Assembly: GCA_015689685.1 (NCBI GenBank)
Contig: WVSL01000002.1
Location: 310,001 to 374,000 of the forward strand
Length of the DNA stretch: 64,000 nt
Source of the DNA: Rhodobacterales bacterium HKCCE2091
GTDB taxonomy: Bacteria > Pseudomonadota > Alphaproteobacteria > Rhodobacterales > Rhodobacteraceae
Direction of reading: 5' to 3'
This document shows, in pieces, positions 18,172-26,876 of this stretch. The stretch's first letter is position 1. Each line of letters starts with the position of its first letter. The notes under the pieces were generated by a model, which saw nothing but the letters and a program-made list of their open reading frames with translations, did not search any database and was not told the DNA's origin. The translations under genes and the position numbers were made by a program.

Positions 18172-18261
18172 TGGCGGAGAGACAGGGATTCGAACCCTGG
18201 AGACGGTTTCCCGCCTACACACTTTCCAGGCGTGCGCCTTCGACCACTCGGCCACCTCTCC
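18172..18261 (-). tRNA. tRNA-Ser (anticodon GGA)
   Basis: Read on the minus strand the gene begins GGAGAGG and ends CTCTCC-G-CCA, giving a 7-bp acceptor stem with the CCA encoded. The anticodon loop CTGGAAA has anticodon GGA (reads UCC/UCU). A long variable arm (GGCGGGAAACCGTC region) marks it as a class II serine tRNA, and the T-loop GGGTTCGAATCCC is canonical. Its 3' end faces the accessory island, the usual orientation for an integration site. Confidence 0.95.
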
Positions 18262-18321
18262 GGTGACGGCTACTTAGCGTCTCACCGCGGGCGAACGCAA
18301 GACGGCAGCGGCACTCTAATT

Positions 18322-19056
18322 TCAACCCGTGGCAGCGCCCGCGAAGGCTATGGTCACGCGGCGGTTCATGCGGCCCTTGTTCTCGATCCTCGTGACCGCG
18401 AGCTTGCCGATCTCGGCTGTCCGGCGGACATGGGTGCCGCCGCAGGGCTGGAGGTCGATGGTCTCCTCCGCCGTGCCGATGCGGACGAGGCGGATGCGGC
18501 CGGCACCGCGGGGAGGCGCGACCGAGAGCGTCTTGACGAGGCCCGGGTTGGCGTCGAGGTCCGCCTCGTCGATCCACTCCTCCGACACCGGCAGGTCGCG
18601 ATCGACGAGCGCGTTGAGCTGTCCCTGCACCACCTTGGGGTCGGGCGTCGGTGCGCCCTCCATCGCGAAGTCGAGCCGGCCCTTGTCGGCGGCAATGGCC
18701 CCGCCCGTCACCGGCCAGGGCAGCGCGACGGACAAGAGATGCAGCGCGGTGTGCATCCGCATGTGGCCGTAGCGGCGATCCCAGTCGAGATGCTGCTCGA
18801 CCTCGGCACCGGGGGCCGGCAGCGCGGCAGCTTCTGCCGGGACCAGCACGACCGATCCGCCCTCGGCGGGCACCGCGGTCGCGACCGAGACCCGCCCCCC
18901 GGTCCAGCTCAGCCGCCCACTGTCGCCGGGCTGGCCGCCGCCGCGGGGGTAGAACAGCGGCGTGTCGAGGATCACCCCGCCCTCCCCCGTCACTGCCACG
19001 ACGCGGGCCGGGGCGGAGGTGCGGTAGGCGTCTTGCCGGAACAGCAGGTCAGTCAC
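18322..19056 (-). CDS. Alanyl-tRNA editing protein (AlaX type)
   Basis: This 244-residue protein is a free-standing homologue of the AlaRS editing domain. It removes serine or glycine wrongly attached to tRNA-Ala. The zinc-binding residues are visible: H102-x3-H106 (MHTALH) and C205-x3-H209 (PCGGTH). The N-terminal TTG-type beta domain includes the YPRGGGQPGD motif at 36-45, which is common to AlaRS and AlaX. Length corresponds to AlaX of the medium class. The start overlaps the upstream channel gene stop by four bases, so it is the last gene of the long minus-strand operon. Confidence 0.9.
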   Translation of the reverse strand: MTDLLFRQDAYRTSAPARVVAVTGEGGVILDTPLFYPRGGGQPGDSGRLSWTGGRVSVATAVPAEGGSVVLVPAEAAALPAPGAEVEQHLDWDRRYGHMRMHTALHLLSVALPWPVTGGAIAADKGRLDFAMEGAPTPDPKVVQGQLNALVDRDLPVSEEWIDEADLDANPGLVKTLSVAPPRGAGRIRLVRIGTAEETIDLQPCGGTHVRRTAEIGKLAVTRIENKGRMNRRVTIAFAGAATG

Positions 19057-21512
19057 GTGAGGTCTCCGTCTGGATCGTCGCCCTGCCCCTCCGGGCCCTC
19101 GGTCGGGGCTTCGGCGATGCGGGGCGCCTGGGCGGGTGGCGGCGGAACCGGCGGGCGCGGATGCAGCGCTTCGGGGTTCCTGAGCCAGATATCGCGCTGC
19201 GCGAACGGGATCTCGATCCCTTCGGCGGCGAAACGTTCGGCGATCTGGTGGTTGAGCTCGGTCTGCACGGCGAGCGTCTGGTTCACGTCACGCAGGATCA
19301 CCCGGATGCGGAAGTCGAGCGAATCCGCCCCGAAGCCCAGGAAATCCACCCCGGGTTCGGGATAGGCCGCGACGACCGGGTGGCTTTCCGCGATCTCGTG
19401 CAGGATCTGGTGCACCCGCCGCGTGTCGGTGCCGTAAGCCACGCCCACAGTCAGGATCGCCCGTCCGACGGTGTTGCCGCGGGTCCAGTTCGTCACCGTG
19501 CCCGAGATGAAATCCGCGTTCGGCACGATCACGTCGGTCTTGTCGAAAGTCTCGATCCGGGTCGACCGCACCGAGATGTCCTTGACGATGCCCATCTGGC
19601 CGTTGACCTCGATCCAGTCGCCCTCCGAGATCGGCCGTTCGATCAGCAGGATGATGCCGGAGACGAAGTTCGACACCACGTTCTGCAGGCCGAAGCCGAT
19701 GCCCACCGACAGGGCGGAGAGGACGAAGGCAAGCGCGGTGAGATCGATGCCGCCCGCGACGATGGCGAAGACCGCGGCGAGCGCGATGCCGACGTACCCC
19801 ACGCCCGCCGTCAGCGCGTTACGCGCCCCCGCATCCATCCGGGTCCGCGGCAGCACGGTGGAGCGGAGCGCGCTCTGCAACAGGCGCGTGGCGACGAGGC
19901 CGACGAGAAAGACGATGAAGACCGAAATCACCGTGCCCGGCGTGATCCGGGCGCCGCCGAAGGCGAAGCCCTCGTTGAAGCGGGTGTAGATCTCGCCCAG
20001 TTGCGCCGGCCGCACGCCCCAGATCAGCGCGAAGATCGGCAGCGACAGGATCGCGAGGCCGAAGTTGATCAGCACGGGGCCGAGCGCCTGGCCGGCATCC
20101 TCGTAGCTGTGCCGCGACAGGGCTGCGTAGGTGTCGCGGATCGGCACCTGGAGCGCCTGGATCGCGCCGAGGAGCCCGAGCGTCAGCGCGGCCGGGACCA
20201 TCAGCCGTTCCGCCGCCTGCAGGTAGCCGGCGGCGGCGAGGATCGGTCCCGCGACGGCGATGACCCGCAGCGCGGGCACGAGAAGCAGCAGAAGCCGCGT
20301 GTGCAGGCCCCGCGCCTCCTCCGTTGCCTCGACGCCCTGCCGGATGCGCCCGAGCACCGCGGCGAGCCGCCAGAACAGGTAGGACAGGAGCAGGTAGAAC
20401 GGCAGGACGAAGACGCCCTGCGCGGCCGGTTCGACCGCGTCGAGCCCTGCCAGCGTTTCCAGCAGTTGCGTCAGCCCCACCATCGCGCCGATGGCGATGG
20501 TCAGGAAGCGGGCGGCGGGCCGCGATTCCGGCTCCAGCGAGACCGGCGATGGTGTCTCCGGGTCGGTCGGGAACAGCCGCCCGGCGAGCCACGCGGCGAG
20601 GATGATGCCGCCGATCACGGTCACGCCCGCGCTGACGAGACCCGCGCCCACGGGGCCGAGCACGCCCACGGACAGGACCGCGCTCGTGAGCAGGACGAGG
20701 CCGAGGATCGGCACGACGAGCTGCGTGAACGAGACGAAGAACGACACCGTCAGCCGCCCGACGCGGTGCGACCGGCGCACCACCGCCTCGGTCGCCCGGA
20801 GCGTCCAGTGGCGGCCGCGCAGGAGCAGGGTCAGCCCGACGAGACCTAGGATCGCCGTCACCGGCAGGATGCTGCGGATCTCCTCGCGGCGGGTCTCGAA
20901 GGCGGTGCGGGCGCGGACCTCGCTGCCGATCTCGTCCGCCACCGCGCCGAGCGACGACAGCGCCGCGCCCCAGTTCACCGGGTTCAGCGGCGTCGGCGCG
21001 GCTTCGAACAAGGCCTCGGTCTCCCGCTCCCGGATCAGGCCGTCGATGCGCGAGATCAGGTTGTCGGCGCGGGTCTTGGCCTCGGCGGCGGCAAGCTGCG
21101 GCGCCTGCGCCTCGGCCAGCCGCGCGGCAAGCTCGGCCCGGCGGTCGGCGACCACCTCCGGTTCCTCGCTGCCGTCCTCGGGCGCGGGGCCGAGCGCTTC
21201 GATCTGGCCCTCGATCGTGGAGACCCGCGCCTCCGCCTCGCGCTCGGCGGCGACGAAGCGGCTGCGGTAGCCGGAGACCTCGGTGCGGAGCGCCTCGAAA
21301 TCCGAGGTGGCCAGCGCGCGGGCGTCGAGCGCCTGTTCCACCCGGCCCGCCAGCGCATCCCACGCCTCGTAGTCGACCGCGGCGATGGCGGTGGCGGCGG
21401 TGCCGCCGGTGTCCGGATCGGCGGGCGTGTCCTGCGCCCGGAGCGGCGCCGCGACGGCCAGCGCGAGGCAGAGCGTCAGCAGGGCCGCGAGCCGGGCCGC
21501 GACCGCCGTCAT
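19053..21512 (-). CDS. Mechanosensitive channel, MscS family with DUF3772 periplasmic domain
   Basis: This 819-residue inner-membrane protein has a signal peptide (residues 1-27, ending LRAQ), a long periplasmic coiled region of DUF3772 type (about 35-220), then many membrane helices and the MscS pore and beta domain near 600-760. The pore-following segment (VGIGFGLQNVVSNFVSG) is the MscS signature. It opens under membrane tension and releases solutes in osmotic downshock. I used the ATG at 21512, which overlaps the cysteine synthase stop (ATGA) and gives a clean signal peptide; a longer frame upstream lacks one. The C-terminus is Pro-rich and acidic. Confidence 0.9.
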   Translation of the reverse strand: MTAVAARLAALLTLCLALAVAAPLRAQDTPADPDTGGTAATAIAAVDYEAWDALAGRVEQALDARALATSDFEALRTEVSGYRSRFVAAEREAEARVSTIEGQIEALGPAPEDGSEEPEVVADRRAELAARLAEAQAPQLAAAEAKTRADNLISRIDGLIRERETEALFEAAPTPLNPVNWGAALSSLGAVADEIGSEVRARTAFETRREEIRSILPVTAILGLVGLTLLLRGRHWTLRATEAVVRRSHRVGRLTVSFFVSFTQLVVPILGLVLLTSAVLSVGVLGPVGAGLVSAGVTVIGGIILAAWLAGRLFPTDPETPSPVSLEPESRPAARFLTIAIGAMVGLTQLLETLAGLDAVEPAAQGVFVLPFYLLLSYLFWRLAAVLGRIRQGVEATEEARGLHTRLLLLLVPALRVIAVAGPILAAAGYLQAAERLMVPAALTLGLLGAIQALQVPIRDTYAALSRHSYEDAGQALGPVLINFGLAILSLPIFALIWGVRPAQLGEIYTRFNEGFAFGGARITPGTVISVFIVFLVGLVATRLLQSALRSTVLPRTRMDAGARNALTAGVGYVGIALAAVFAIVAGGIDLTALAFVLSALSVGIGFGLQNVVSNFVSGIILLIERPISEGDWIEVNGQMGIVKDISVRSTRIETFDKTDVIVPNADFISGTVTNWTRGNTVGRAILTVGVAYGTDTRRVHQILHEIAESHPVVAAYPEPGVDFLGFGADSLDFRIRVILRDVNQTLAVQTELNHQIAERFAAEGIEIPFAQRDIWLRNPEALHPRPPVPPPPAQAPRIAEAPTEGPEGQGDDPDGDLT

Positions 21513-22543
21513 GGCGTCTCGAACACGTCCGGCAGGTCCATCGGCGCGCGGTCGAGCCAGTCGGGCACCGGAAGGCCTTTTTCCTTCAGGAAATCGGGAT
21601 TCCAGAGCTTCGACTGGTAGCGGGTGCCGTAGTCGCACAGGATCGTCACGATGGTGTTGCCGGGACCGAGTTCGCGGGCCAGCCGCACCGCGCCGGCCAT
21701 GTTGATCGCGGTCGAGCCGCCCATGCAGAGACCCTCGTGCGCGAGCAGGTCATAGACCAGCGGCAGCGCCTCGGCGTCGGAAATCTTGTAGCAGTGATCC
21801 GGCCGGAAACCTTCGAGGTTCGCGGTGATCCGCCCCTGCCCGATCCCCTCGGTGATCGAGCTGCCCGACGGGTCGGCCTCGCCCGAGGTGTAGAGCCCGT
21901 AGACCCCGGAACCGTCGGGATCGGCCAGCGCGATCTTCACGCCCTTCGGCTGAAGCGCCATGCCGACCCCGGCAAGCGTGCCGCCGGATCCGACCGAGGC
22001 GACGAAGCCGTTCACCTTGCCGCCGGTCTGTTCCCAGATCTCCGGCCCGGTGCCCTCCAGGTGGGCATCGCGGTTGGCGGTGTTGTCGAACTGGTTGGCC
22101 CAGATCGCGCCCTCGGGGATGGTCCGGTTCAGCTCCTCCGCCAGCCGGGCGGAGTACTTCACGTAGTTGTTCGGGTTCTTGTAGGGGACTGCCGGCACCT
22201 GAACGAGTTCCGCGCCCGCCAGCCGGATCATGTCCTTCTTTTCCTGGCTCTGGGTCTCGGGGATGACGATGACGGTGCGGAACCCCATCGACGCGCCGAC
22301 GAGCGCGAGGCCGATGCCGGTATTGCCCGCCGTGCCCTCGACGATGGTGCCGCCGGGCTTCAGCCGACCCTTCGCCACCGCGTCGCGGATGATCCAGAGC
22401 GCGGCGCGGTCCTTGACCGACTGGCCGGGGTTCAGGAACTCCGCCTTCCCGAGGATCTCGCAGCCCGTCGCCTCGCTGATCGCGTTAAGGCGGATCAGCG
22501 GGGTGTTTCCGACCGCGTCGGCCAGGTCCTTGCGAATGGTCAT
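21509..22543 (-). CDS. cysK: Cysteine synthase A
   Basis: This 344-residue PLP enzyme makes cysteine from O-acetylserine and sulfide. The PLP lysine is K44 in SVKDR, the substrate loop GTAGNTG is near residue 70, and the phosphate-cradle glycines are in VGSGGTLAGVG near 185. It is somewhat longer than E. coli CysK, as is common for this alphaproteobacterial branch, which includes a C-terminal extension of about 25 residues. It is fifth to sixth in a compact minus-strand gene run; the link with redox genes nearby may be functional or only positional. Confidence 0.9.
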   Translation of the reverse strand: MTIRKDLADAVGNTPLIRLNAISEATGCEILGKAEFLNPGQSVKDRAALWIIRDAVAKGRLKPGGTIVEGTAGNTGIGLALVGASMGFRTVIVIPETQSQEKKDMIRLAGAELVQVPAVPYKNPNNYVKYSARLAEELNRTIPEGAIWANQFDNTANRDAHLEGTGPEIWEQTGGKVNGFVASVGSGGTLAGVGMALQPKGVKIALADPDGSGVYGLYTSGEADPSGSSITEGIGQGRITANLEGFRPDHCYKISDAEALPLVYDLLAHEGLCMGGSTAINMAGAVRLARELGPGNTIVTILCDYGTRYQSKLWNPDFLKEKGLPVPDWLDRAPMDLPDVFETP

Positions 22544-22594
22544 GCCGCGTCCTCCGGTTCCTGCGCACCGGCCTACTGCCCGCCGCGGGGGTTT

Positions 22595-23713
22595 TCAAGC
22601 CGACGCGCGGAGCCGGGCGCGGTGGACGGCGAGCCATTGCGCCGAGAGGATCGCGGGCGCGTTGGCCAGTTCTCCGCTTTCCAGCATCCCCACCAGCGCG
22701 TCGTAGGACACGAGGTGCACCGCGATGTCCTCGCCCTCCTCGGTCAGGCCGCCGAACCGGGCGAGGTCGTCGGGTAGGTCGGCGAGCGCGGCGTAGGAAT
22801 GCAGAAGCTGCGCGGTGGCGCCGGGCGTGGGGTAGTAGCGGGCGATGAACTCAAGCCCGTGCAGGCGCACCCCGGCCTCCTCCTCCGCCTCGCGGCGGGC
22901 GGCGGTCTCGGGCGTCTCGCCGGCGTCGACGATGCCCGCTATCGGCTCCAGCAGCCAGGGATCGGGATCGCCCTGCACGAAGGGCGCGGTGCGGAACTGT
23001 TCCACCAGCAGCACGCGGTCTCGCATCGGGTCGTAGGGCAGAACCGTCACCGCCTCGCCGGCGCGGAACACCAGCCGCCGGATCGCGAGATCGTCGCCCC
23101 CGGCCAGGGGCGGGTGCCGCACGTCGTAGGTCTCCAGCGTGAAGAATCCCACGAAATCATAGGAGTGACCCGCGATCTTCACGTCGTCCCGGCTGATCTT
23201 CCGGCCCACGGTCCGGGGCCGCTTCCAGCCCGTCGTGCGCAGGTGCGCCTGCGCCCGCGCGAGGATCATCGGGTAGCGCCTGTGAACGCTGTCCGCCGGT
23301 TCGCGGCCCTGGCAGGCCATGACCTCGGCCGCGGCGAGCGTGGACATCGGTCCCCAGTCGCGCGCCCAGTCCCCGAAGGACCAGTCGCCGCCGAGAACGT
23401 GGCGACCCGGCTCCGGGATCGGGGCCAGCGCCTGTTCCGTGCCCTGCCCGGCCTCCACCCGCACCGGGGCAAGCGTGAAGCCGCGCGGGCCGAGGTAGTA
23501 GTCCAGCCGCGCGGTCTCGGCCTCGGTGACGGCGACGAGCAGGCCATCGGCGGCCGCGTCCGCGTCCGGGTGCAGCGCGGGAAAGGTCTCCCCCTCCACC
23601 GCCCGGACCGCGTGGCCCGGCAGCCGTGCCGGTACGGGTTCCGCCGCGCGGCCGAGCACGGCCTGCAAAAGCGGCGGATGCCGCAGCGTTCCGTAGAGAA
23701 AGACGTGGCTCAT
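22595..23713 (-). CDS. Fused gamma-glutamylcyclotransferase-like (AIG2) and NUDIX hydrolase
   Basis: The protein has 372 residues in two domains. Residues 1-115 have the AIG2/GGCT start YGTLRHP and the fold pattern of gamma-glutamylcyclotransferases. Residues 165-372 form a NUDIX domain of ADP-ribose pyrophosphatase type with a complete box GIVDAGETPE...RREAEEEAGV at 260-282 (Gly, Glu, R-E, E-E and G present). NUDIX enzymes of this type cleave ADP-ribose to AMP and ribose 5-phosphate using magnesium. The purpose of joining it to a GGCT-like domain is not known. The gap to trgA is four bases. Confidence 0.85.
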   Translation of the reverse strand: MSHVFLYGTLRHPPLLQAVLGRAAEPVPARLPGHAVRAVEGETFPALHPDADAAADGLLVAVTEAETARLDYYLGPRGFTLAPVRVEAGQGTEQALAPIPEPGRHVLGGDWSFGDWARDWGPMSTLAAAEVMACQGREPADSVHRRYPMILARAQAHLRTTGWKRPRTVGRKISRDDVKIAGHSYDFVGFFTLETYDVRHPPLAGGDDLAIRRLVFRAGEAVTVLPYDPMRDRVLLVEQFRTAPFVQGDPDPWLLEPIAGIVDAGETPETAARREAEEEAGVRLHGLEFIARYYPTPGATAQLLHSYAALADLPDDLARFGGLTEEGEDIAVHLVSYDALVGMLESGELANAPAILSAQWLAVHRARLRASA

Positions 23714-23717
23714 CGGG

Positions 23718-24161
23718 TCAGCGCCAGAGCCGCGCCGACGCCTCGGCGACGGCCCCGATAACCATCCCGCCGACCAGCAGCGTGATCCAGGCCGGCTGCA
23801 CCGCGACGAGTTCCATCAGGTACTCGATGAACAGGTTCAGCGCGTCGACCAGCGCCCGGCCGAAGTCGTTGTAGCGCAGGTTGGCGGATCGCCGGAACAT
23901 CTCCGCCAGCGCCCAGAAGACCAGGCCAAAGAAGGCGATCTGGACCGATGTGCGCAGGCCGATCCCCATCGAGGACGTGTATCCCATCCCCGCCGAGCGC
24001 CCCATCACCATCCAGCCCTGCCACAGCCCGATGAGGCCGATGGACGGCTCGAACCAGTCGTGGCTCATGCCGTCGGGAAAGCTCTCGGCCATGAGACCGG
24101 CGGAGTAGTAGGCGAGGACCGCGAACAGGATCGCGGAGATGAGGCGGGCCGCGGTCAGCAT
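23718..24161 (-). CDS. trgA: TrgA family membrane protein
   Basis: This 147-residue protein has four hydrophobic segments and starts with the typical LTAARLISAILFAVLAYYSAGL segment in shortened form. TrgA was described in Rhodobacter in connection with tellurite resistance; its biochemical role is unclear. It starts one base after the cfa-type gene stop and lies directly before the AIG2-NUDIX gene, so the three share a transcript. Confidence 0.8.
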   Translation of the reverse strand: MLTAARLISAILFAVLAYYSAGLMAESFPDGMSHDWFEPSIGLIGLWQGWMVMGRSAGMGYTSSMGIGLRTSVQIAFFGLVFWALAEMFRRSANLRYNDFGRALVDALNLFIEYLMELVAVQPAWITLLVGGMVIGAVAEASARLWR

Positions 24162-24162
24162 C

Positions 24163-25374
24163 TCACGCGGGCCTCGCGACGGCGACCTGGGTCACGTCGC
24201 AGTTGCCGAAGCGGAAGCTGGACGCGCAGGCGGTCAGGTAGAGGTTCCACATCCGCCGGAACCGCTCGTCGAAGCCGAGCTCGGCGATCTCGTCCCAGCG
24301 GCCGTTGAAGGTGTCGTACCAGCGCCGCAGGGTCTGGTCGTAGCTCTGGCCGAAGGTCCGTTCGCCCTCGAACCTCAGCCCGGCCTTCTCGATCTCCGCC
24401 CTCAGCACCTTCGGCGCGGGCAGCATGCCGCCGGGAAATATGTACTTCTGCACGAAGTCGATGCCCTTTCGGTAGATGTCCCAGCGCCGGTCATGGACCG
24501 TGATGATCTGCAGGACGGCCTTGCGGCCCGCGTGAAGTCTGTCCGACAAGGTATTGAAATACGTGGGCCAATAGCGCTGTCCGACGGCCTCGAACATCTC
24601 GATCGAGGCGATGCCGTCGAACTGTCCGCTCGTGTCGCGGTAGTCCTGCAGGCGGATTTCCACCCGGTCCGACAGCCCCGCCCGCTCCATCCGCGCGCGG
24701 GCATACTCGGCCTGTTCCTTCGAGATGGTGAGCCCGGTGACCTTCAGCCCGCGTTCGCCGGCCGCGTATTCCGCGAAGCCGCCCCATCCGCAGCCGATCT
24801 CCAGCACGTGTTCGCCGGGCTTGACCTCCATCGCGTCGACGAGCGCCTCGTACTTGCGCTTCTGCGCGGCCTCGGTCGGCTCCTGCCCGGTTTCGAACAG
24901 GGCGGAGGAATAGGTCATCGTGTCGTCGAGCCAGAGGCCGTAGAAATCGTTCCCGAGGTCGTAATGCGCCGCGATGTTGCGCTTGGCCTGGGCGCGGGTG
25001 TTGCGGTGGAACCAGAACCGGACGCGCTCGTAGGCGCGCACCAGCGTCACGCCGAGAAACCCGTCGTAGATTTCCTCGTTCTCCGCGTGGACCAGATCCA
25101 TGAAGCCCTGCAGGTCCGGCGTCGTCCACCAGCCGTCCATGTAGGCCTCGCAGAGGCCGAGATCGCCTTCGCGCACGAGCCGGGTGAAGACCTCGGGGTG
25201 ATGCACCTCCATCACCGCCACGGGGCCGGGTTCGGGGCCCTCGGCGCGGAACACGCGGCCGTCCGGCAGCTTGATGTCGATCCGGCCGTGGCGCAGCTTC
25301 TCGACGGTCTCGAACGCCATCGCGAAGTAACGGGGCAGGTCCGGCTCGCCCCTTGCCGTTGTTCTTATGGACAT
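24163..25374 (-). CDS. cfa: Cyclopropane-fatty-acyl-phospholipid synthase
   Basis: This 403-residue SAM-dependent enzyme adds a methylene bridge across cis double bonds of membrane phospholipid acyl chains. The SAM-binding motif LEIGCGWGGF is at residues 191-200, and the preceding YDLGNDFY and DDTMTYSSALF segments are diagnostic of the family. I chose the ATG at 25374, which gives the N-terminus MSIRTTARGE; the frame is open further upstream but lacks similarity. It follows the photolyase by 58 bases on the same strand. Members of this branch may act on other acyl substrates. Confidence 0.85.
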   Translation of the reverse strand: MSIRTTARGEPDLPRYFAMAFETVEKLRHGRIDIKLPDGRVFRAEGPEPGPVAVMEVHHPEVFTRLVREGDLGLCEAYMDGWWTTPDLQGFMDLVHAENEEIYDGFLGVTLVRAYERVRFWFHRNTRAQAKRNIAAHYDLGNDFYGLWLDDTMTYSSALFETGQEPTEAAQKRKYEALVDAMEVKPGEHVLEIGCGWGGFAEYAAGERGLKVTGLTISKEQAEYARARMERAGLSDRVEIRLQDYRDTSGQFDGIASIEMFEAVGQRYWPTYFNTLSDRLHAGRKAVLQIITVHDRRWDIYRKGIDFVQKYIFPGGMLPAPKVLRAEIEKAGLRFEGERTFGQSYDQTLRRWYDTFNGRWDEIAELGFDERFRRMWNLYLTACASSFRFGNCDVTQVAVARPA

Positions 25375-25432
25375 TTTCGCACCCTCGTCTCGGCGAACCA
25401 TGAAACGGGAACCGCCCCGCCCGCAAGTATTT

Positions 25433-26845
25433 TCAGCCCTTGAGCTTTTCGTAGGCGGCAAGCGCGGCTTCGCGGCCTTCCTTCAGCCCCACCACCGGGG
25501 TCTCCGGGTAGGGGTCGTCTGCGGACATGCCCCAGCTTTCGGGAATGGCGTCGAAATAGCTGAGCGCGGTGTCGCTCGGGTCGTCGTAGGGCTCCGCCAG
25601 CCAGCGGCGGCGGTAGCGTTCGTCGGGGTCGAACTTCTCGCCCTGGGTCTCGGGGTTGAAGACGCGGAAATAGGGCGATGCGTCGGGGCCGGAGCCCGCG
25701 ACCCACTGCCAGCCCATCGCGTTCGAGGCCGGGTCCCAATCGATCAGGCAGTCGGCGAACCACGCCTGCCCGATCCGCCAGTGGACCATCAGGTGCTTGC
25801 ACAGGTAGGACGCGACGATCATCCGGGCGCGGTTGTGCATTCGCCCGGTGACGTACATCTCGCGCAGGCCGGCATCCACGACGGGGATGCCGGTGACGCC
25901 CCGTTCCCAGGCCCGGATCTCGGACAGGCGGCGGTCGTCGCGCCAGGGGAAGGCATCCCATTCCTCGCGCCAGTTGTCGGTCACGATCCGGGGCGTGTGG
26001 TAGACCAGGTGCCAGGCGAAGTCGCGCCATGCGAGCTCCGACAGGAACTTCTCCGCCCCCTTGGACCCCAGCTTGCGGGCCGCGTGCCAGACCGTGCGCG
26101 GGCCGATCTCGCCGTAGGTGAGCGGCTCCGACAGGCCAGAGGTTGCGTCCCGGTCCAGCCGGTCGCGGTCGCCGCCGTAGTCCTTCACCTGCTCGGACAG
26201 GAAATCGTCGAGCCTGTCGCGCGCGGCTTTCTCCCCGATCATCGCGTGGCGCGCCACGACCTCCGCCCCCCGCCGCATCCCCGCGCCGAGCGCCCACTCG
26301 TCGAGCGTTTCGCTGTCCGGCCACGACCCCGGCGCGTCGATCTTGCGCGGGGCGGGCTCCGGTTCGGGCAGGTCGCGGTCGCGCACGGCCTTCCAGTAGG
26401 GCGTGTAGACCTTGTAGAACCCGCCGTCCTTCGTCTCGACCGTCCAGGGTTCGAACAGGACGTGGCCGCCGTGGCTCTCGGCCCCGATACCGGCATCCTT
26501 CAGCGCCGACTTCACGCGCATGTCCCGCTCCACCGCGTCGGGATCGTAGAGCCGGGTCCAGTGCACGGCGCCCGCGCCGGTCTCCTCCGCGAGGTCGGCC
26601 AGCACCCTCGCCGGGTCGCCCGACCGCAGGATCAGCCGGCTGCCGCGATCCTCCAGCACGCCCGCGAAATGCCTCAGCCCCTCGGACCAGCGCCACTTCG
26701 CGGCGGTGCCGGTGCCGTCCACCACGTCGTCGCGGATGAAGACGGGAATGACCGGGCCGCCGCCTTCGACACAGGCCCTAAGGGCGGGGTTCTCGGCCAG
26801 CCGCAGGTCGCGGCGAAGCCACCAGATCACGGGTTTCTCGCTCAT
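25433..26845 (-). CDS. phrB: Deoxyribodipyrimidine photolyase (class I CPD photolyase)
   Basis: This 470-residue protein repairs cyclobutane pyrimidine dimers with blue light, using FAD. The N-terminal Rossmann antenna domain starts PVIWWLRRDLRL. The FAD domain contains WRDFAWHLVYH, VDAGLREMYVTGRMHNRARM and the QWVAGSGPDASPYFR stretch near the C-terminus. Residues expected for FAD binding and DNA contact look intact. The ATG at 26845 is preferred over a GTG three codons upstream. It lies 31 bases after the amidohydrolase. Confidence 0.93.
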   Translation of the reverse strand: MSEKPVIWWLRRDLRLAENPALRACVEGGGPVIPVFIRDDVVDGTGTAAKWRWSEGLRHFAGVLEDRGSRLILRSGDPARVLADLAEETGAGAVHWTRLYDPDAVERDMRVKSALKDAGIGAESHGGHVLFEPWTVETKDGGFYKVYTPYWKAVRDRDLPEPEPAPRKIDAPGSWPDSETLDEWALGAGMRRGAEVVARHAMIGEKAARDRLDDFLSEQVKDYGGDRDRLDRDATSGLSEPLTYGEIGPRTVWHAARKLGSKGAEKFLSELAWRDFAWHLVYHTPRIVTDNWREEWDAFPWRDDRRLSEIRAWERGVTGIPVVDAGLREMYVTGRMHNRARMIVASYLCKHLMVHWRIGQAWFADCLIDWDPASNAMGWQWVAGSGPDASPYFRVFNPETQGEKFDPDERYRRRWLAEPYDDPSDTALSYFDAIPESWGMSADDPYPETPVVGLKEGREAALAAYEKLKG

Positions 26846-26876
26846 CCCCGGCACCTAGGACGCACGCCCCGGCTGT

